DNA of 64,000 nucleotides from positions 57,670 to 121,669 of the forward strand of contig MU853198.1 of the NCBI GenBank assembly GCA_033085395.1, given 5' to 3'. The notes beneath the pieces are model-generated. The model was not told the DNA's origin and did not search any database. It saw only the letters and a list, made by a program, of their open reading frames with translations. The stretch comes from Xanthoparmelia taractica. Its lineage: Eukaryota > Ascomycota > Lecanoromycetes > Lecanorales > Parmeliaceae. Position 1 is the first letter of the stretch. Every line of letters starts with the position of its first letter. Of this stretch, positions 24,341-36,415 are shown in pieces. The translations under genes and the position numbers were made by a program.

Positions 24341-24715
24341 TCAATCTCCATAATAATTTGTGCCTCGGGGGTTCCTTGGTGTATCGACTGAGATTCTGAG
24401 TCGAGAACTTTTTGTGCCGCTTGGTGTAAACGACTCGTCAAATTCCTGAGTGAAGAAGTAGTCGTCTTTGAACATATTTCCAGATAATTCCACGTCATCG
24501 AATCGGTCTTCTGCGAAATCGCCGATAGCACCTGATCCTTTTATCAGCCAAGCTACACACTCCAAGAAGATGCAGCCTAAAGACCAAAGATCGTATGCCT
24601 GTGGCTGGGGTAAGTCCAATTGGCATTCAGGAGCTTCGTAAGTCCCAAGTCCAGGATGCGGTGGTAGCTCTTGGCTCGACTCTTTTGATTGAAGATAGCT
24701 GGCACCGAAGCCACA
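24341..24715 (-). pseudogene. Relic of a protein-kinase C-lobe
   Basis: The minus strand reads GTYEAPEC (the APE motif region of a kinase activation segment) followed by AYDLWSLGCIFLECVAWL, the conserved DxWSxGC helix of subdomain IX in the form typical of fungal kinases. It then runs about 60 residues to a stop at 24341. Upstream, a possible FGAS remnant of the DFG segment is visible, but no catalytic loop or N-lobe can be joined in frame, so activity is very unlikely. It lies about 0.5 kb beyond the 3' end of the DNMT5-type gene on the same strand. A 3' exon of a gene with missed upstream exons is the alternative, but the 475 bases between it and the DNMT5 gene hold no kinase-like sequence. 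Confidence 0.6.
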
Positions 24716-25189
24716 ACAATAGCAAAGATAGCCAGCCGCCTAGCGCTTTCAATGACAGTCACTCCGTGAAAGCTAAGCGGTAGCTCGATAATATGAGGAA
24801 CATAGGGGTGAACGGGCTGGGATTGATCTGGCAAGGAAGTACAAGGCGTCAACTGCAAATCTTGTGTGCTACGACGCGAGGAGAAGAGTGCTTCCTTCAA
24901 TGATGTCGCAACAGCACGTCCATAATTGCGGGGAGCGTAGACCGAGCTCTGACGAGGATGCCTCGGGGTGCAATCGAAGGTAGGCATGTGAAGAAGCCAT
25001 GAGACGCAGTCATAATGTGTAACAAAACTGATGTGGACGCCAATGCCAACAAACGCGAAACCATAAGACAGAAATTCTCTACGCAGAGAGGGAAAACGTG
25101 CGAAGGTTGTCAATGATTACTTTTGTTCAAGGCACGACTAACTAAGATCTATCAATGAGCTCAAAGGCAGGTGACTTCGCTACGGAGCT
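24716..25189. other. Spacer between kinase relic and DNMT5-type gene
   Basis: A 178-codon minus-strand frame (24577-25113) fills this spacer but resembles nothing I know; it begins with an ATG or near-ATG codon in a region that should also contain the 3' UTR of the upstream gene. No other element is seen. Confidence 0.4.
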
Positions 25190-28100
25190 CTAATCATCGT
25201 CCTCGATGGGGTTGGACTTGAAGTCGAAACCCGATCCCCAGCCAGCCTCCATGCTATCATCGATCGTGTCCGGGCTCACCAGCCTCCACTCCACAGTCGA
25301 TCCTTTCCTCCCAGGTCCCCCCCTAACAGCCGCTCTGCTCTTTATAAAAACTTTCTTCTTCACCAATGTCCTCTGTTCGCGCTCTTGCAAAATATCAACG
25401 TCGATGGTCTTCAGGGCAGCGAATCTATAAATGTGCACCGTCTTCTGCTGACCGTACCTCTTGGCTCTTCCAATGCACTGCGTCATTGACGCGTCGTAGG
25501 ACTGTTGCGTTTTAGTGAGGAGAGGAGCGGCGAAGATGATGTGATTCGCGTTGGTGAGGTTGCTGTAATAGAAGGTAATGTTAGCATTTTCAAGTGGCAG
25601 ATTTTGGCGGTGTCACTCACATTCCGGCTGCGGTTTCGCTCGAGGGGTTCAGGAGCAGAACTCTCTTTCTTTCTTCCCCATCATTGTCTTGGAAATCGTT
25701 CATCATTTCAACCATCCTACGGCCGGCGCTCTTGGTCAAGGCATAGTTAGAGATGTTTGCGTCTTCCAGTCCTTCAGCCATTTTGAGCATCACGTCCTCA
25801 AACTGCACAAACAGCAGGATTTGTTCGTCCGCAGGTAGACTGTTGATCAACGAGATGATGTTGCCGAGCCTGGAGCCGTGTTCCCAGGTATTCCCATCGC
25901 CTACGAGGTCCGCTGCCTTTCTCAGGCGAAATGACTCGGCGCCCTCATCACAGCCGTTGACAGCGCAAACAGCTAGACCATTCTGCCGGATACCCTTTTG
26001 CTGGATGCACTCTCCACAGGTAAGATGACCGCAGCGAATGTTGATGCTAATCTTGTCGGGATCGTAGATGAACTCCTTGCAACTTTTGCACCTAGGTGGT
26101 TCACTTTGATCAATATGCCATTGTTGGAGCTTGTGTGCACCGCGGGCGAAACGAAGAGACCTCGTCCTCGAAGTCAATTCTACAGCCAAGCCCCGGAGAT
26201 GAGCTGTAAAGCCTCGAAGCTCGCTGGCATACGTCTCAAAGTCGTCTTTACGGATCTTTTCTGGTTTGGGCCCTGACGGATGTGATCGCTTGTCGTCTGC
26301 TTGGATGGGCTCGTTATCGCTAGCGGCGGAATCGGCAGAGTCTTCGTCTAGAGAAGCGATGGCTGCGGACCTCTTGGGTGCCTTGTGCTTTTGGGCGCTC
26401 TCTTTACCATCCTTGTTTTTTCGATCTGCTACTCTCTTAGCTTTCTCTCGCTTTTTGAGCTCGTCCATGGCTTTCTTCTCGTTCTTGAGATCTTTAGCTG
26501 TTGGGGGGTCGCGGTAGAAGAGATCTTCGGTATTGGCATCGACGTTTCGGAGGGCCGTAGTAAGGTGGTAGCGAAGTTTAGAAGTGGCTGTAGGGTCTCT
26601 GATACCATCCCTCTCGATTTCTGACTTCCACCGAAGAAAATGGGATCCTTTGTGGTCGTCCTTCGTTGCGCGCCCACATTGCTGCTCCAACCATGCGGCA
26701 CGTAACAGGTTATGCTCCAAGTCCACAATGAGTGTTTCCATCTCTTTTTCGCGAACAGTGATCAACGACTGGCTGGATCCGGACATCATTGTTGCAACGT
26801 GTGCTGACTCGCCACCTTCGTCGTCAAGATCCATTGGATCTTCCGCTGGATCATTCTCCGCAGATGGTGCGCCTCGAAAGTCGAAGTCCAAGCAGGCTTT
26901 TATCAGACACTCCGACGCGGTTTTACACCCCTTGAGGAGATCCTGATAGCGCCGGAATCGATCATTGTCTCTCTTGCTTTTGCCTTGCAGGACAATTTGC
27001 ATATCCGTAGATTGAAGTTGTTGCTGAAGCTCAGCGTTGGGTATGGTCTCCGCTACTCCTAGCAAATGCGGGCGAAGATGGAACGCAGATGTAATAAGTC
27101 CAATGTCGGGAACGTTCTAGAGGTATGAGTGAGCGAGAGGATAAAGCTTGAGCAAAAGCAAAAAGAGCGCCTACCTTGCTAGCGTACTTGTCGAGGAACT
27201 TCTGCGCGTGAGCTTGCCTGCTTATGTGCCAAGCAGCAGTATGGGCAAATCCGAACGCGCGAAATTGCTCGGCGGCTACGTACTGTTAGCAGTCTAGAAG
27301 CAGGCAGAGCGAAGTGACTTACCAGTTCTATGGTCTCGGATGTGCTTGATTGTGGCCCCTCTGAGGACCCCTGCAGCATCATCCACAACCCCAAGGCTGC
27401 ATGACAAGAAGTGGGCAAGATTCTGAACATCTCCAAAGTCCTGAATGCTGGGAGTTCCAGAGAGCACCCATCTGGAGCGGGCGTTGATGGTCGTAATGAA
27501 GCTAGACAGTTTGTCGACCTGTTGATTGTCGTCAACGTATGTGTATTCGTCAACAACCACTCGGTAGAAATCGAACATGTGCAACAGGATCCCAGTCATT
27601 GAGTCCTTGTCCTTGGAGCCGGGGGCTGTCATGTGCTTGAAAAATCTATCGAGATCTTCATCCTTGGGCGATGGGTCCACTGGCGTAACGCAGTCCGCAG
27701 GATTCCAGCTGCTGTATTTAGCGCCCTTCAGCCGTTGTGTAGGAACATCGCGAAGTATGGTCTCGTCATTGTGAGCCTCCTTCAATCTCTGCTTCAAGGC
27801 TTTAGCAAAGTCCTTGGCAGTGTTGTGCTCGCTGAAAAGTTCCCTCGTATGCTTCTCGATGTTTTCACATGCTCTGGTGAGCCAGGCTTCAATCTCGCGC
27901 GCTCCGCTAGACGGACCCATGGGCAGCGCCGCAAGATGGGACATCCGAGTCATGTACGTCGGACTGCTTAAGACCTGCCAGGAAGTAAGGACGATGACAG
28001 CTTGTTTGATGCGCTTGACGGAGGTCTTTGCCAGCTGGTTTACGCTGTCAATTATCAGGATTCTCTCGTCATTCGACTCCATCCCAAGAAATTTGCGTGC

Positions 28101-31100
28101 TTGTCCTTTCCACTGGTAGAGCAAATGGGGTGGCACCAGGATCAGAGTTGCTTTGACTGAGATGCAACTAGAGTTTTGGTACCCTGCGTAGTCTTCTGCG
28201 CTCGCCTCTTGGCTATCAATCAGTGCAAGAGTTGTCGCAGTCTTTCCGTATCCGACCTCATCTGCCAGAATACCTCCACGAACAGTTCGTGTCCGTCTTA
28301 CGCGTACTTCTGCGCGCCAGTTCAGCTGTGACAACATTGCTTCTTCAATTTCTTCTTCGTAGAAAGCCATGTCATCGGCTTCTTGTCCCATCATCCATTG
28401 TAGAGACCTCTTTTGCTCAGGCCGGAGCTCTTCTCCGGTTGGAAAGGAATACTCGGCCTCGCGGGTAAGCTTGTTGTTCGTCAATGTGAAATCTCTGAGC
28501 CGGTAACGGGTCGGCGCCTCCCATTGGGTATCGAGACGCCATTTGATCTCGACGTTGTCGCTGTCTGCCAGATTGCTGAGTCTGGCCAAAGCCCGATGGA
28601 CCAGGGTCGGAAGGTGTAAGCCCACCAGGAGCCGGCCTGTGTGCTTCCCGTCGTCATCGATACAGGTCTGCACGAGGAATGGAGCTGGTCGAGCCTTGAT
28701 CTTTCGCTCAAAGGTGCCAGCCTCTCGCCCATCCTCGTATGGAATGATCTTATCTTTCTTGCCACCCCTGGAGCAGGTCCACATTATCCTCGGGGGCTCC
28801 GGGGCGCAGACCAGGCATTTTCGATAGTCCCTTGGAGGGGAACCCAGGGATCTCCAGTCGCGTTCAAACCCTCCGAGGCCTTTCACCCGAGCGAAGAGCC
28901 ATGCAAACGTTGCAGCAACCTGGCGCTCCGACCTCTGATCCATGACTGTCCATTGCCCTACCTGCCAGCCAATGCTATCAGCTAACTGCGCCGGTATTTC
29001 ACATGATAACAAGGCAGTTGTTGCGGTTTCATCCGCACAGCCATAGACGTCGTCAACGGTTGATGTTGATAGAGCCTGCTGTCCGCCAAAGATAGGTATC
29101 GACATGTCATCCTTCGGGAACCTCAGAGAGGCTTCTTCTGGCCCTTGGTGGGGTCGCAGGGAAATTGCGCAAGGCTCCCACCGACTGGAGATGGTGCAAT
29201 CGACTTCTGGAACGAACGTCAAATCCGTTTCGAGATCCGAGCCCTTGTATGGTGGTCGCCAACTGTTATCGAGCTTTGCTGTGACGTAACGGGTTTCGCC
29301 GTACTCAAGACGATGTATATCCGTCGAGAAGATGAAGCAGTCTTGATTGGGAGGCCCAATCCGGTCCCCATCGAGGAAGAGATAGAGAGATGGCGCATCG
29401 CGACTATTTGTGGTCGACCTCTTTTTGTGCAGGCTGCTGCAAGCTGTCCCGCAATTCTCCAAAAGATCGTAGTCTCCGCAAATTTCGTGGTCCAAAATCG
29501 CTTCTGTTGCTGGGTCTGACGTGCTAGCAACATGCAAGGATGTGCAGACTTGTTTTTCGACGAATTTTCCGCCCTGGAGTCCAAGCCTTTTCTCCCATGA
29601 GTCTGTCAGCTCTCCCTGTGGTGTGATAAGGATCGAAAAGGCGTGAGTCATTGGTAGACAAATCTCCCAAGAGCCTCGGAGGATGCCCGGTGACCAGGTG
29701 GATTGGCCTCGCATCTGTCGACCCCGGACTGTGAGTCGTGCAAGAGGTCGATCAAGCAGCTTGCGCACACGACTATCTCCCGCCTCGGACTCACCGGCTT
29801 GGCCATACAACAGCCAATAGACGGCCGCTCGATCGAATATGAGCTCTAATCGTGAATCTGCGGCCATATATGTGATCGACCAACAGTGGGAGCGCTTCAC
29901 GGATTCGTATCGGAATTCCTGGGTGAAGGCAAGTAGTATGGCATCACTGAAAATTTTCCAATCTTGCTCTGACCTGTTCGGGGCAAGCTGCGCGAAAGCT
30001 TCAATTTCCTCGTAGGAGAGTCCGTCAATCTTAAGCCTGGTGGGTAAGGCACCTTCCACTCCCTTTCGGAAGTCATGCGGCTCAGTGCGCGCAGGTACTC
30101 CATTCCCACCAAGGAGCTCGTAATCGTGCTTGGGCATATTACCACATTTCTCACAGCAGGGGTGATCGCAGCGTTTACATCTGCGGATCAATGCCGAGGC
30201 TGTCAGACTCTGACCTTCACAGTGACAAAGACGAACACTCCCTTCAGCCATCTTGCAAAGCCCTTCAAGTGATAGTTCGCTAGAACCATCAAAGTTCAAC
30301 GCTTGCTTTTCCCGAAGTTCGCTGAATCTCATCCTGGTTGAGGCCGCGCCGGAACCAGAAAGCGGCTGATTCGTTGACACCAATGTCCTGGTCAGAATTC
30401 TATGACCTACGATCAAGCCGCTTAGGAGAGCTGCTCCGACTGCTGTAGAAGTCATCGCATTGCCCCCAAGGTCGATCAGTTCTTTCTGGCTCTCCCGTGT
30501 CAAGAGTAATGTGTCAATCGGCAGACCTTGAAGAGCAATGGCTTCAAGCCCAGTGATCGGACGACCACGTATTGTCGAGAATTGCTGGCCTTTCGGCGTT
30601 AGACAGCCAATGACGCCTTCGGGTGTCGTATCCAAGAAACGATCAATGTTCTGAGACAGTTCCCAGAAGCGTCTGTATATATCAATTAGCACAAGACTTC
30701 ACGGAATTCACATGCAAAACCTTACGACTTGTAGAAAGAGTCAATGCCTTTAGCAGCATTTCGAAGGTAAGATATTTCAACGGTATCCCATATCCGCTCG
30801 ACCTGAGACAAGATCCAATCGGTCCACAAATAGCTTGATGCCTTGGCGCAGCCGTCATTCGTCCAGTTGAGGATGGGTCTTGAGGTTCCAAGTTGCTCTT
30901 TGGCCCGGTAATCCTCGTGGCGGCCATTGCAGACCTCCCAGTCCGTTTCACGCCTGAGCTTCCCGGTCTTAGACATCTCATCCTTGGCGTACTGAAGCCG
31001 CGGGTCGTCCTCGGGCAGAAGGAACGCCTCTACGGGCGCGCTTGCCTTCCGTTCAAGCGCTACCATGCAGTGTTTCCACTGTTGGGCGGCTTCGTCCGCT

Positions 31101-32995
31101 TGGTCTATTGATGAAAAGAGACGTCGGTTCAGGCATATCATATACCTTCGGGTCCGCGTTTGAGGGATGTAATACTGTTTTGCATCCACTCTCACCCAGC
31201 AAGACGAGTAGGCTAGGTCCTCCTCGTCCCAGAAAGACTCAAAGCCTGACTCATCGGTATTGTCCGCCCCATCAACACCAAGGTGCTTTCTGATTGAAAC
31301 TCGATCATTTTTCCAGATTGATTCGATCAGATCCCACGGTGCTCCATCGACGTTCTCGAGGATGATAATAGCTGGTCGATAATGCTTCGCGTAGTCTAGG
31401 ATGGCTTTGAATGTATCCCCAGACTCACCAAAATCTGTCAATTCCTTGGCTTTTTTGTTGAGCTTCGAGAAGTCAACGCAGGAGAATCCCGCGACCAGGA
31501 CATCGACGTCACCGGGTACATCAATGAGCGCCCCGTAGGCAGTGGTCCTATTGCGGTCAGCGCAAGAAACCTACTGGTGAACGGTTGTACTCACGCCTGG
31601 CCACCTGCAGCTATCTGCCGAATGTCTCGGAAAAGCCTATCGGGATGGAAATTCCTCTCAATGTATGCCTGTTTATATGGCACAATTTCTGCACTGAAAA
31701 GGTGCTTGATGTTCAACGCTGGCTTCCCAGAAAGCCGCAGATCTGTCACACATGTGTTATGAGAAGTTAAAGCGAAGGCTCAGGTCAATGCTTACCCTCC
31801 TGGATGATGCCTAAAGCCAGCAACGGGCTTTCGGTCCCCGAGCACATTGTCGCGATATTGATCTGTCTCGTCGAGAGCCAGTCCATTGCTTCCTTCAAAG
31901 GCGTTTTGTTCCACGCATTTGTTACCATGTCATGGAATATTGCGGGCAGTTTGAAAAGTGGAGGATGGCTCGCAGCGAGATGATACTTGCCCACATTCGT
32001 TTGCCGTGCGACGCCAGCCGCTTCCTTGCTCCCTGTTTCCTGCGTTCGGTTTTCGTTCGGATTGGAAGCACGCTGCTTTTCAGCAGGCTTGGCTTGGTTT
32101 GTGCTGGCTCGAGTTGGCAAGCGCTTTGGAGGTTTGTCGGTTGATATGGATAGACTCTTGGTTTCACGTATGCTGGCTTTAGGCTGAGTCTCGGATGTGG
32201 TGAGTGCGGGCCTCGACCTGGTAGCGCGTGATGCCGTTGAGACAGGGCCTACTTGTGATACCTCGCTCAATTTGGGCATGCGTAAGGTGATCTTGAGACG
32301 TTTCTTTTCGGGCGATGGAGAGCGAGGTATGGTAGCAGCTGCCACGTCCTGTTCCCCAGTCTTCTTGAACGCACAGGAGGGATGATCGTTCCAGCAGTTC
32401 CCCTGCGGATTGCCATATCTCTGTACGCATCCTGGGAAGTGGTAGTTGACGCCTTCGACTCGGGTAAACCTAGAGTCACATATGATGCAAGAGAATTCTC
32501 CTTTCTTTCGGCTTGCTTTCTTCGGTTCCTTGGTGCGTGGTGTGGAGACTCCACAGTAAACGGTCCTGCCAACTCTGCGCACCCTTCCGGCGTAGGCTGG
32601 ATCCGAATCATTGGGCACCTGTGCTCGAAGTCAGTGTGATGCCAAAAACACAGTCACGTAGTTGGAGGAGGCATCAGGGGACGGATGCTGCTTTCAAAAC
32701 GTACTTGAGGAACGTCGGCAGCATTCTGGTGCGGTGCCGCCAAAGTGTTGATCTCCGTAGTCGCATCTACCCCACCGTCGATAATCTCTCCTTGGCCTTC
32801 CTCGTTAGCTCGATTTTGCAGACCGGACGCGGTGTTCCTTGATCTGGACTGAGTTGCACGAAGTGTTCGTGAGGATTGACGCTCGTTGTCGTCCTCATGC
32901 GAGGACGGCACGTATTCGTCATCCGAATCTTCGCTGTCCTGGTAGTCTTGGTCTTGTGCGTCTTCGTTATCCTCCACGAACTTGCGCTTAGTCAT
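25190..32995 (-). CDS. DNMT5: DNMT5-type cytosine-C5 DNA methyltransferase with RING and SNF2 ATPase
   Basis: Eight exons (32995-32705, 32618-31796, 31742-31595, 31547-30726, 30672-27323, 27275-27175, 27116-25621, 25562-25190) join in frame into 2,467 residues; introns are 47-86 nt with GT-AG ends. Residues 1-97 are acidic. A C2H2-like finger (C141, C144, H157, C161) follows. The methyltransferase shows motif I CSGTES (356-361), motif IV GFSCVDFS with putative catalytic Cys444, ENV (485-487), QTRTRR (550-555) and a motif X-like GGNAMTS (from 764). A Cys/His cluster lies at 844-877. The SNF2 ATPase has GGILADEVGYGKT (Lys1505), DEYT (1736-1739) and SGTP (1766-1769). A C3HC4 RING is inserted at 2188-2234, and the second ATPase lobe ends with IGRAKRYGQ (2374-2382). 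This order is that of DNMT5, known in Cryptococcus as an ATP-dependent maintenance CpG methyltransferase. Nuclear maintenance of 5mC is inferred. No chromodomain is visible. No frame break was found. Confidence 0.93.
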
Positions 32996-35900
32996 GGCTG
33001 TGGTGGCGTAAGCGCAGAGGTCTTTTGGATAGGTGGAAGAGAGCCAAGTGGATCAGAACCTTCGGCTAAGATCAGCTAAGCACTGTGCTCAGAACGTTTA
33101 AACCAAGGCTATTGTGATCCAGAGAACTGTGTTTTCGCTCGAGCGTAGCCAGCAGTAACAACCCGAGGTGCTTGTTACGTGCCGGGGTGCGGGACGCGTT
33201 GCTAGCAGTGAAATTGAGAAGACAAGAGAGCGGACCGAAAGCGGAGGTCTAGACCAGGGAAAACTTACGTCGTCTGGCAAGAAGAGATATGAGGAAGTCG
33301 AATTCCAGCAGCAGATGCAGGGAAGCTGGATGCTAGCAAGTTAGTTGTGGTTCGTTGCTGGTGGGAGCTTGTGTTCATTCACCTCGGTAGTGAGGCCGCC
33401 TGTGTGCCCTGCCTTTGCAGAGCAGAGCGAAGCTCTGGAGAGACACAGAGAAAGCTGCACACGGGCTTGATAGCCTTCCAAACAAGCGGCGGAGCAAGGA
33501 GAGGACGAGCAAGTGCAAAGCTGTGGTGGAGTAGATGTGGAAGTTGATGAGGGTGTCACATCAACGACAGCAGCAACACGTCGGAATTTCTTGGCGCCCT
33601 AGCGGCATCCCGGCACCCGCAGAGCTTGAGCCAGATTTTCTACTTCCTGCTTACAATGTCGACCAAGTCAGTACCCAGTAAGTAGATCATGGGTGTCTCT
33701 ACCCTATGGGCATGCAGAGATCCTGGGCTGTACTAGGTTGACGAATACTAACCTCCAAAGAAATTATAGGGGCCAAGGCAGTGTCTGACTTTGTCCTGCG
33801 ACTGAAAGACGACCCGGACCCTCCAGCGCAGTCAGCAACCAGCAGCAGACCAAGGAGGAGCCAATCTTACCAAAAAATATATATGTATTTGTATATAGAA
33901 GGAAAGGAGACGAAACGATAAACAAGCAATATCGGAAAGATTTTCAGAGACGTCTTTATCCATGGAAGATGCTGGCAAGGATGTCAGTGGCGAACCGTTG
34001 ACTCTGGCGAAAGCGCGGCGAAAGCGCAAATGGTAAGCTTACCAGGCTGAACAGATTGCTGTAGACGGCGGTCTGGTAGTTTGGCACAAGATGGCTGACG
34101 CGCTCATCATGTAGCTCACCTCTCACCTTCATTCCCCACGCCCGCGTCATGTCCTCGTACCTCATGTGGCCAAGGCATGCCGACCTCGCGTGTTACCAGG
34201 ATATGTTGAAGAGCCTGGAATCATATCGAGGCGCTTTGGGATCGGCAGGGGTCTGGGCGGAATGATGCTATACTGGCCGTGGGTCTCGACTCGAGTCTGC
34301 CACGCCGTCAGTACCTGTTCAAGCCATCCGAGGGTGGCCTACGGCTACCTTGAGTGCACTTTGGACTGCGCTGCGTCCTTGTCCGCAAGGAGAAGATACT
34401 TGTCTAAAGCTCCTTTGGTGGACGCCTCCACCAGTGACCTGTTCAGCAACAGTACCACACTTGCTCCTCTTTTTCCTCCTCGAGGTCCCCGATGTCCACC
34501 ATCTTGCCCGCGCAGACAGACCTCCTACTGCACGGCTAGGAGACTTCTCAGAGGGGACCGGATCAAAACGAATCATCGTTGAGGAGAGTGAGCGGCTGGG
34601 GCGAGGCAGGGACAACGAGCTCAGCGAAAGTTTGGGGAATCGAGGGCCGGCGTCCCACTGCATAGCGCTGCTGCAGATGAAGGAGTAACCTATCCGCTGT
34701 CTCGAGTGCTTTGGTCCGAGCTTGGTCTGTTCGGGTAGCCAGGGGGAGAAGGTGCTCCTAGGAGATTGTGAGGTCAGTGCGTGGACGGGCTGGAGTGTGA
34801 GTGCTTCTTCAGATTGTAGGTACATACAGCATAAGGGAAAGCAAGACCTAGGTCTAGTAAGGACGGCCTAGAGTTGAAGACACCGCTATGTCAGCCATGC
34901 TCACGCTCTCCACCAGGGACTCAACACCACCCTCCTCAAGACATCACTGCATCATGGGCACGCTCTCATCTGCTGAGGAGCTGGTATACCTACAAAAGCA
35001 GAGACGGAGGGAGAACGAAACAGAAAAGAAAAGAAGGGGAAAGATCTAGCTGTTGGTATCTTTTTATATACCGGACAGAAGACGCAGGCAGCATTACTAT
35101 GCTGGCTGTCCTTGTCTGTGCGAGAAGGAAGCGAGCTTTGGATCGGTCGGCGTTTTTTTAAGCCTTCGAAATCACGCTATGCGGGAGCTATTCGGATACG
35201 CTACGAGTATTTGGGCCTAGACCCGGACGGCGGAGGATCACAAACGCCGATATTGTGGTGATGGTTGCAAAGCATGTAAATAAGATACCTTCTGCAGCGA
35301 CGAGCAAAGGACAAAGCCAGAGATTCTCCAAGGCTTTCTTCCCAACTTGCGACCAAGGCGTCAACCTGCAGGATTCAAAGACGAAATGGCCAAACGCTTA
35401 TACTACCACAAGAACCACCCAGAAGCATACCGAATCTCCTAAAGCCAGGGCCCCGAACCCCAAGAGGCTTCTAGCATGCATGGCACGCCCACAACAGCCT
35501 TTCTTTTATCTGCACAGCGCAGATTAGAGAGCATAATTCCAGATTTTTCTTACATGGCTTGGCCGCAATCTGAGAACCAGCTACAGAGTACTGCTCGAAA
35601 GCGCAAGCGATCCTTGCAAGAGGCTTCACTGAATCAGGTACCACTCCACGCTCCATGCAACTACATCAGAGTGTAGCTCAGTCCCCACAGCTTTTCCCTG
35701 ATCTTCGTACGTCTCAGAAGAGACCCCAAGTGAAGACCGAGTCCTTGTAAGCAGCTCCTTCCGCTAACACGAAGCGCAGACACTTCCCCCCCCCCCCCCA
35801 ATGCGTGAGTTCTAGTGCCTCACGGCATTATTCTAGACATGCATCTAGTAACGCGCGGTTCAGTCTCAGGTTACACCGCAGAAAAGCCTCGTTGGTCTCA

Positions 35901-36031
35901 GCCCTATCGCTTCCTAGAGCCCTAACGCTTACGGACCTGTCCTACCTCTCGCAAAACAGAACCTCAGATCTCTTAACTCTATCAACAGCAATACGCCTCC
36001 AACCCCCACGAGCGCCATCACCTCGTCCACT
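32996..36031. other. 3-kb interval with degraded-looking sequence
   Basis: Apart from the weak two-exon candidate at 33656-33921, nothing is supported. Overlapping frames on both strands at 34166-34825 have no domain. Near 35250-35280 a plus-strand reading CGDGCKACK recalls the start of a Zn2Cys6 finger, but a stop follows at once, so it is at most a relic. A C-run lies at about 35788-35800. The 5' end of the DNMT5-type gene borders the left side. Confidence 0.45.
33656..33921 (+). CDS. Possible small two-exon gene, unknown function
   Basis: An ATG at 33656 is followed after 22 nt by a perfect GTAAGT donor. A TACTAACC branch site at about 33747-33754 and an acceptor ending at 33769 (ATTATAG) close a 92-nt intron. 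The spliced frame gives 57 residues, with a segment RAKAVSDFVLRLKDDPDP followed by a basic Ser/Arg stretch and a stop at 33919. The splice signals are unusually good for chance, but the product is short and matches no family I know. An earlier AG (33759-33760) would stop after two codons. It may instead be the start of a decayed longer gene. Confidence 0.25.
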
Positions 36032-36415
36032 ATGGACTCGCTGAAGCCAGAACATGTGTCAGATGTTCGCATGGTCCTGAAACACAACGGGTTTTTGATC
36101 GACGACGATGTCGCATACAAAGCTCATCAAAATGTGGCCAGCTTGGTGGACGACATTCTTGGTCGTGGACGTGGCTCCACGATGAAACCTGAGGTGCAGA
36201 AAGCTCTCGCCCAGACTCTCAAGGGCTTGGGGACGGCTCATAAGGCGACCTTTCTCGTCGACTTCATGACCAAGGTGCTTGCAGCGGGCATGCAGGTGCA
36301 AGTATCTGAGAGTGCAGAGCTTCCAATGCAGGAACAGATGGCCTGGATTACTCGAGAATGGGCAGCAAAACACCTTCGCATTGGGTGGCTGGCTCCATTG
36401 CGTTGGCTTGTCTAA
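36032..36415 (+). CDS. Small hypothetical protein, mostly helical
   Basis: A 127-residue frame starts at an ATG in a reasonable fungal context (CACTATGG). Composition is balanced and codon use resembles the neighbouring real genes more than the surrounding debris. Predicted helices include SLVDDILGRGRG and QKALAQTLKGLG, with a C-terminal MAWITREWAAKHLRIGW segment. There is no signal peptide or recognised domain. The sequence just after the stop becomes AT-rich. It could be a complete small gene or an exon of a degraded one. Confidence 0.4.
   Translation: MDSLKPEHVSDVRMVLKHNGFLIDDDVAYKAHQNVASLVDDILGRGRGSTMKPEVQKALAQTLKGLGTAHKATFLVDFMTKVLAAGMQVQVSESAELPMQEQMAWITREWAAKHLRIGWLAPLRWLV

Noticed and set aside
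25190..32995. DNMT5-type gene being several separate genes or a pseudogene
   Set aside because: Open frames are separated only by 47-86 nt segments with GT-AG ends and matching phases, and removing them gives one continuous multidomain protein.
34166..34825. Overlapping frames of 138 and 168 codons on opposite strands
   Set aside because: Neither shows a domain, a credible start or splice partners; they shadow each other.
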